Source of the DNA: Bradyrhizobium guangdongense
GTDB lineage: Bacteria; Pseudomonadota; Alphaproteobacteria; Rhizobiales; Xanthobacteraceae
NCBI RefSeq assembly: GCF_004114975.1
Contig: NZ_CP030051.1
Coordinates: forward strand, 6,076,001 to 6,140,000
DNA length: 64,000 nt
Reading direction: 5' to 3'
The position numbers and the translations under genes are program-made. The notes beneath the pieces were generated by a model. That model was given only the letters and a program-made list of their open reading frames with translations. It was not told the DNA's origin and ran no database searches. Below are positions 63,172 through 64,000 of the stretch, piece by piece (within the stretch, counting starts at the first letter, position 1; each line of letters begins with the position of its first letter).

Positions 63172-63810
63172 ATGAAACTGTTGTACGCGCCGTTGCTCGC
63201 AGCCGTGATCGCGTGTGCCAGCACCACGGCGAGAGCCGAGTCGGATACCAAACAGCGTCCGGCCGAAGCGTCGTTCATCCAGGAATTCGACAATGCGCTT
63301 GCGCCGATGAACTTCGTCAAATTCTGCATGAATAACGTCGCGGAATGCCGCGCCGATGCTAGCGCGCGCAGTCTGCCGCCCGCCGACGCCGCCATGGCAA
63401 TGCTTCGGCAAGTGAACATGTCGGTCAATCAGGCCATCGCACCGATGCGCAAGCCGACGGATCCGATCGCCGCAAACTGGACGGTTGCTCCAGCGGCCGG
63501 CGACTGCAACGACTACGCGGTCACCAAGCGGCACCAATTGATCGCAATGGGATGGCCGCAGGCCGCCCTGCGTCTTGCAGTTGTGCGGATCGACGGCGGA
63601 CAAGGTCATCTCGTGTTGGTTGCGCGGCTTTCGGATGGCGACGTAGTCCTGGACAATTTGTCCTCGAGCGTTCGCCCCTGGAACGCGCTGGGCTATGAGT
63701 GGATCTCGATGCAATCAAGCACCGATCCTCGCTTCTGGGTGAACATCGGCGATCACGGGCGGCAGCTTCGCGAGAAGCGCTTCGCGCAGGTGGCGGGCTC
63801 TTCGCTCTGA
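63172..63810 (+). CDS. BTLCP-family transglutaminase-like cysteine peptidase
   Basis: A 212-residue protein with a Sec signal peptide (MKLLYAPLLAAVIACASTTA, cut near RAESD) and GGGGGAT before the ATG. The catalytic triad is visible: Cys112 in AAGDCNDYAVTK, His146 in GGQGHLVLV and Asp161 in VVLDNL. It belongs to the bacterial transglutaminase-like cysteine proteinase family, periplasmic, that includes LapG, which clips large surface adhesins. Rhizobia have many copies. A role in processing surface proteins is inference. Confidence 0.93.
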   Translation: MKLLYAPLLAAVIACASTTARAESDTKQRPAEASFIQEFDNALAPMNFVKFCMNNVAECRADASARSLPPADAAMAMLRQVNMSVNQAIAPMRKPTDPIAANWTVAPAAGDCNDYAVTKRHQLIAMGWPQAALRLAVVRIDGGQGHLVLVARLSDGDVVLDNLSSSVRPWNALGYEWISMQSSTDPRFWVNIGDHGRQLREKRFAQVAGSSL

Positions 63811-63860
63811 TCAATTGAGGGCCCGCGCCCTCATCGCCCCCAACAGACTTGACGTGCATC

Positions 63861-63888
63861 AACGCCCGTGGATTTTGCCGCGGGCGTT
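63861..63888 (+). terminator. Hairpin terminator after the BTLCP gene
   Basis: AACGCCCG (63861-63868) and CGGGCGTT (63881-63888) pair with a 12-nt interior that can pair further (TGG/CCG). It lies 51 bp after the stop and is followed by GCGTTATATTTG. The rest of 63811-64000 has no gene; a TTGACA box at 63982-63987 may be the start of a promoter for a gene beyond the edge. Confidence 0.65.
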
Positions 63889-64000
63889 GCGTTATATTTG
63901 TGCACAGTGCCGCACTCGCGCCTTACTAAATTCGTTATGAATTACCGTGGTTTCGAACTATATTTTGCACCGCACAAGGATTTGACATAGTTAAGCGCGA

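Overview
The window looks like chromosomal DNA of a Bradyrhizobium-type alphaproteobacterium. It is uniformly G+C-rich. It carries several intergenic palindromic repeats of the kind scattered through Bradyrhizobium and Rhodopseudomonas genomes, and two near-perfect EcfG (general stress response) promoters. Its gene families (PaoABC, CsbD, CcoG/FixG, VanAB-like oxygenase, LldPD, BTLCP peptidase, acidic exopolysaccharide genes) are typical of soil rhizobiales. I see no rRNA, tRNA, CRISPR array, insertion sequence, phage or replication origin. The taxonomic call is inference from gene content.

1-11.6 kb, housekeeping and stress: a cut-off cupin gene, an EcfG-driven CsbD gene, a periplasmic FKBP isomerase, the three-subunit molybdenum aldehyde oxidoreductase paoABC, a gamma-glutamyltransferase, trhO-slyX, a membrane diguanylate cyclase, a second EcfG-driven small protein and hemE. 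11.8-15.5 kb is a four-gene operon (12-TM NnrS/oxidase-like membrane protein, double DUF2249, DUF59 Fe-S assembly factor, CcoG) with an NnrR-like box upstream, which suggests a nitric-oxide or low-oxygen role. 15.9-19.7 kb is a lactate module (FadR-type regulator divergent from lldP-lldD) with a perfect operator palindrome between them. 19.9-26.5 kb holds a divergent hemC, a GMC oxidoreductase with its TetR regulator, an NTF2-like protein, and a Rieske oxygenase/GntR/reductase operon. 26.7-29.1 kb has pgm and a cytochrome c.

29.2-63.8 kb is mostly one large surface-polysaccharide locus. Precursor genes are pgm, ugd (UDP-GlcA), a UDP-glucuronate 4-epimerase-like gene (UDP-GalA) and manC (GDP-Man). 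Assembly genes are four GT4-type and one GT2-type glycosyltransferases, a Wza/ExoF-type export lipoprotein, two Wzx-like flippases and two Wzy/O-antigen-ligase-like membrane proteins. Decoration is suggested by six acyltransferase-3 proteins. Two clan GH-A glycosidases are embedded in the locus: a Sec-secreted one, and a 1375-residue protein that fuses a glycosidase head to four 160-residue tandem repeats and an RTX-like C-terminus. The precursors fit an acidic Man/GlcA/GalA heteropolysaccharide with O-acyl groups, compatible with classical Bradyrhizobium EPS, but the structure cannot be read from sequence. A polyprenyl-phosphate initiating transferase and a Wzc/ExoP co-polymerase are not in the window. 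The right end has an unknown secreted protein and a BTLCP-family cysteine peptidase.

The least explained item is the paired glycosidase system at 46.2-53.0 kb, especially the giant repeat protein, which resembles a type I secretion substrate. Other leads are the NO-type operon, the EcfG promoters, and the doubled flippase and polymerase genes.
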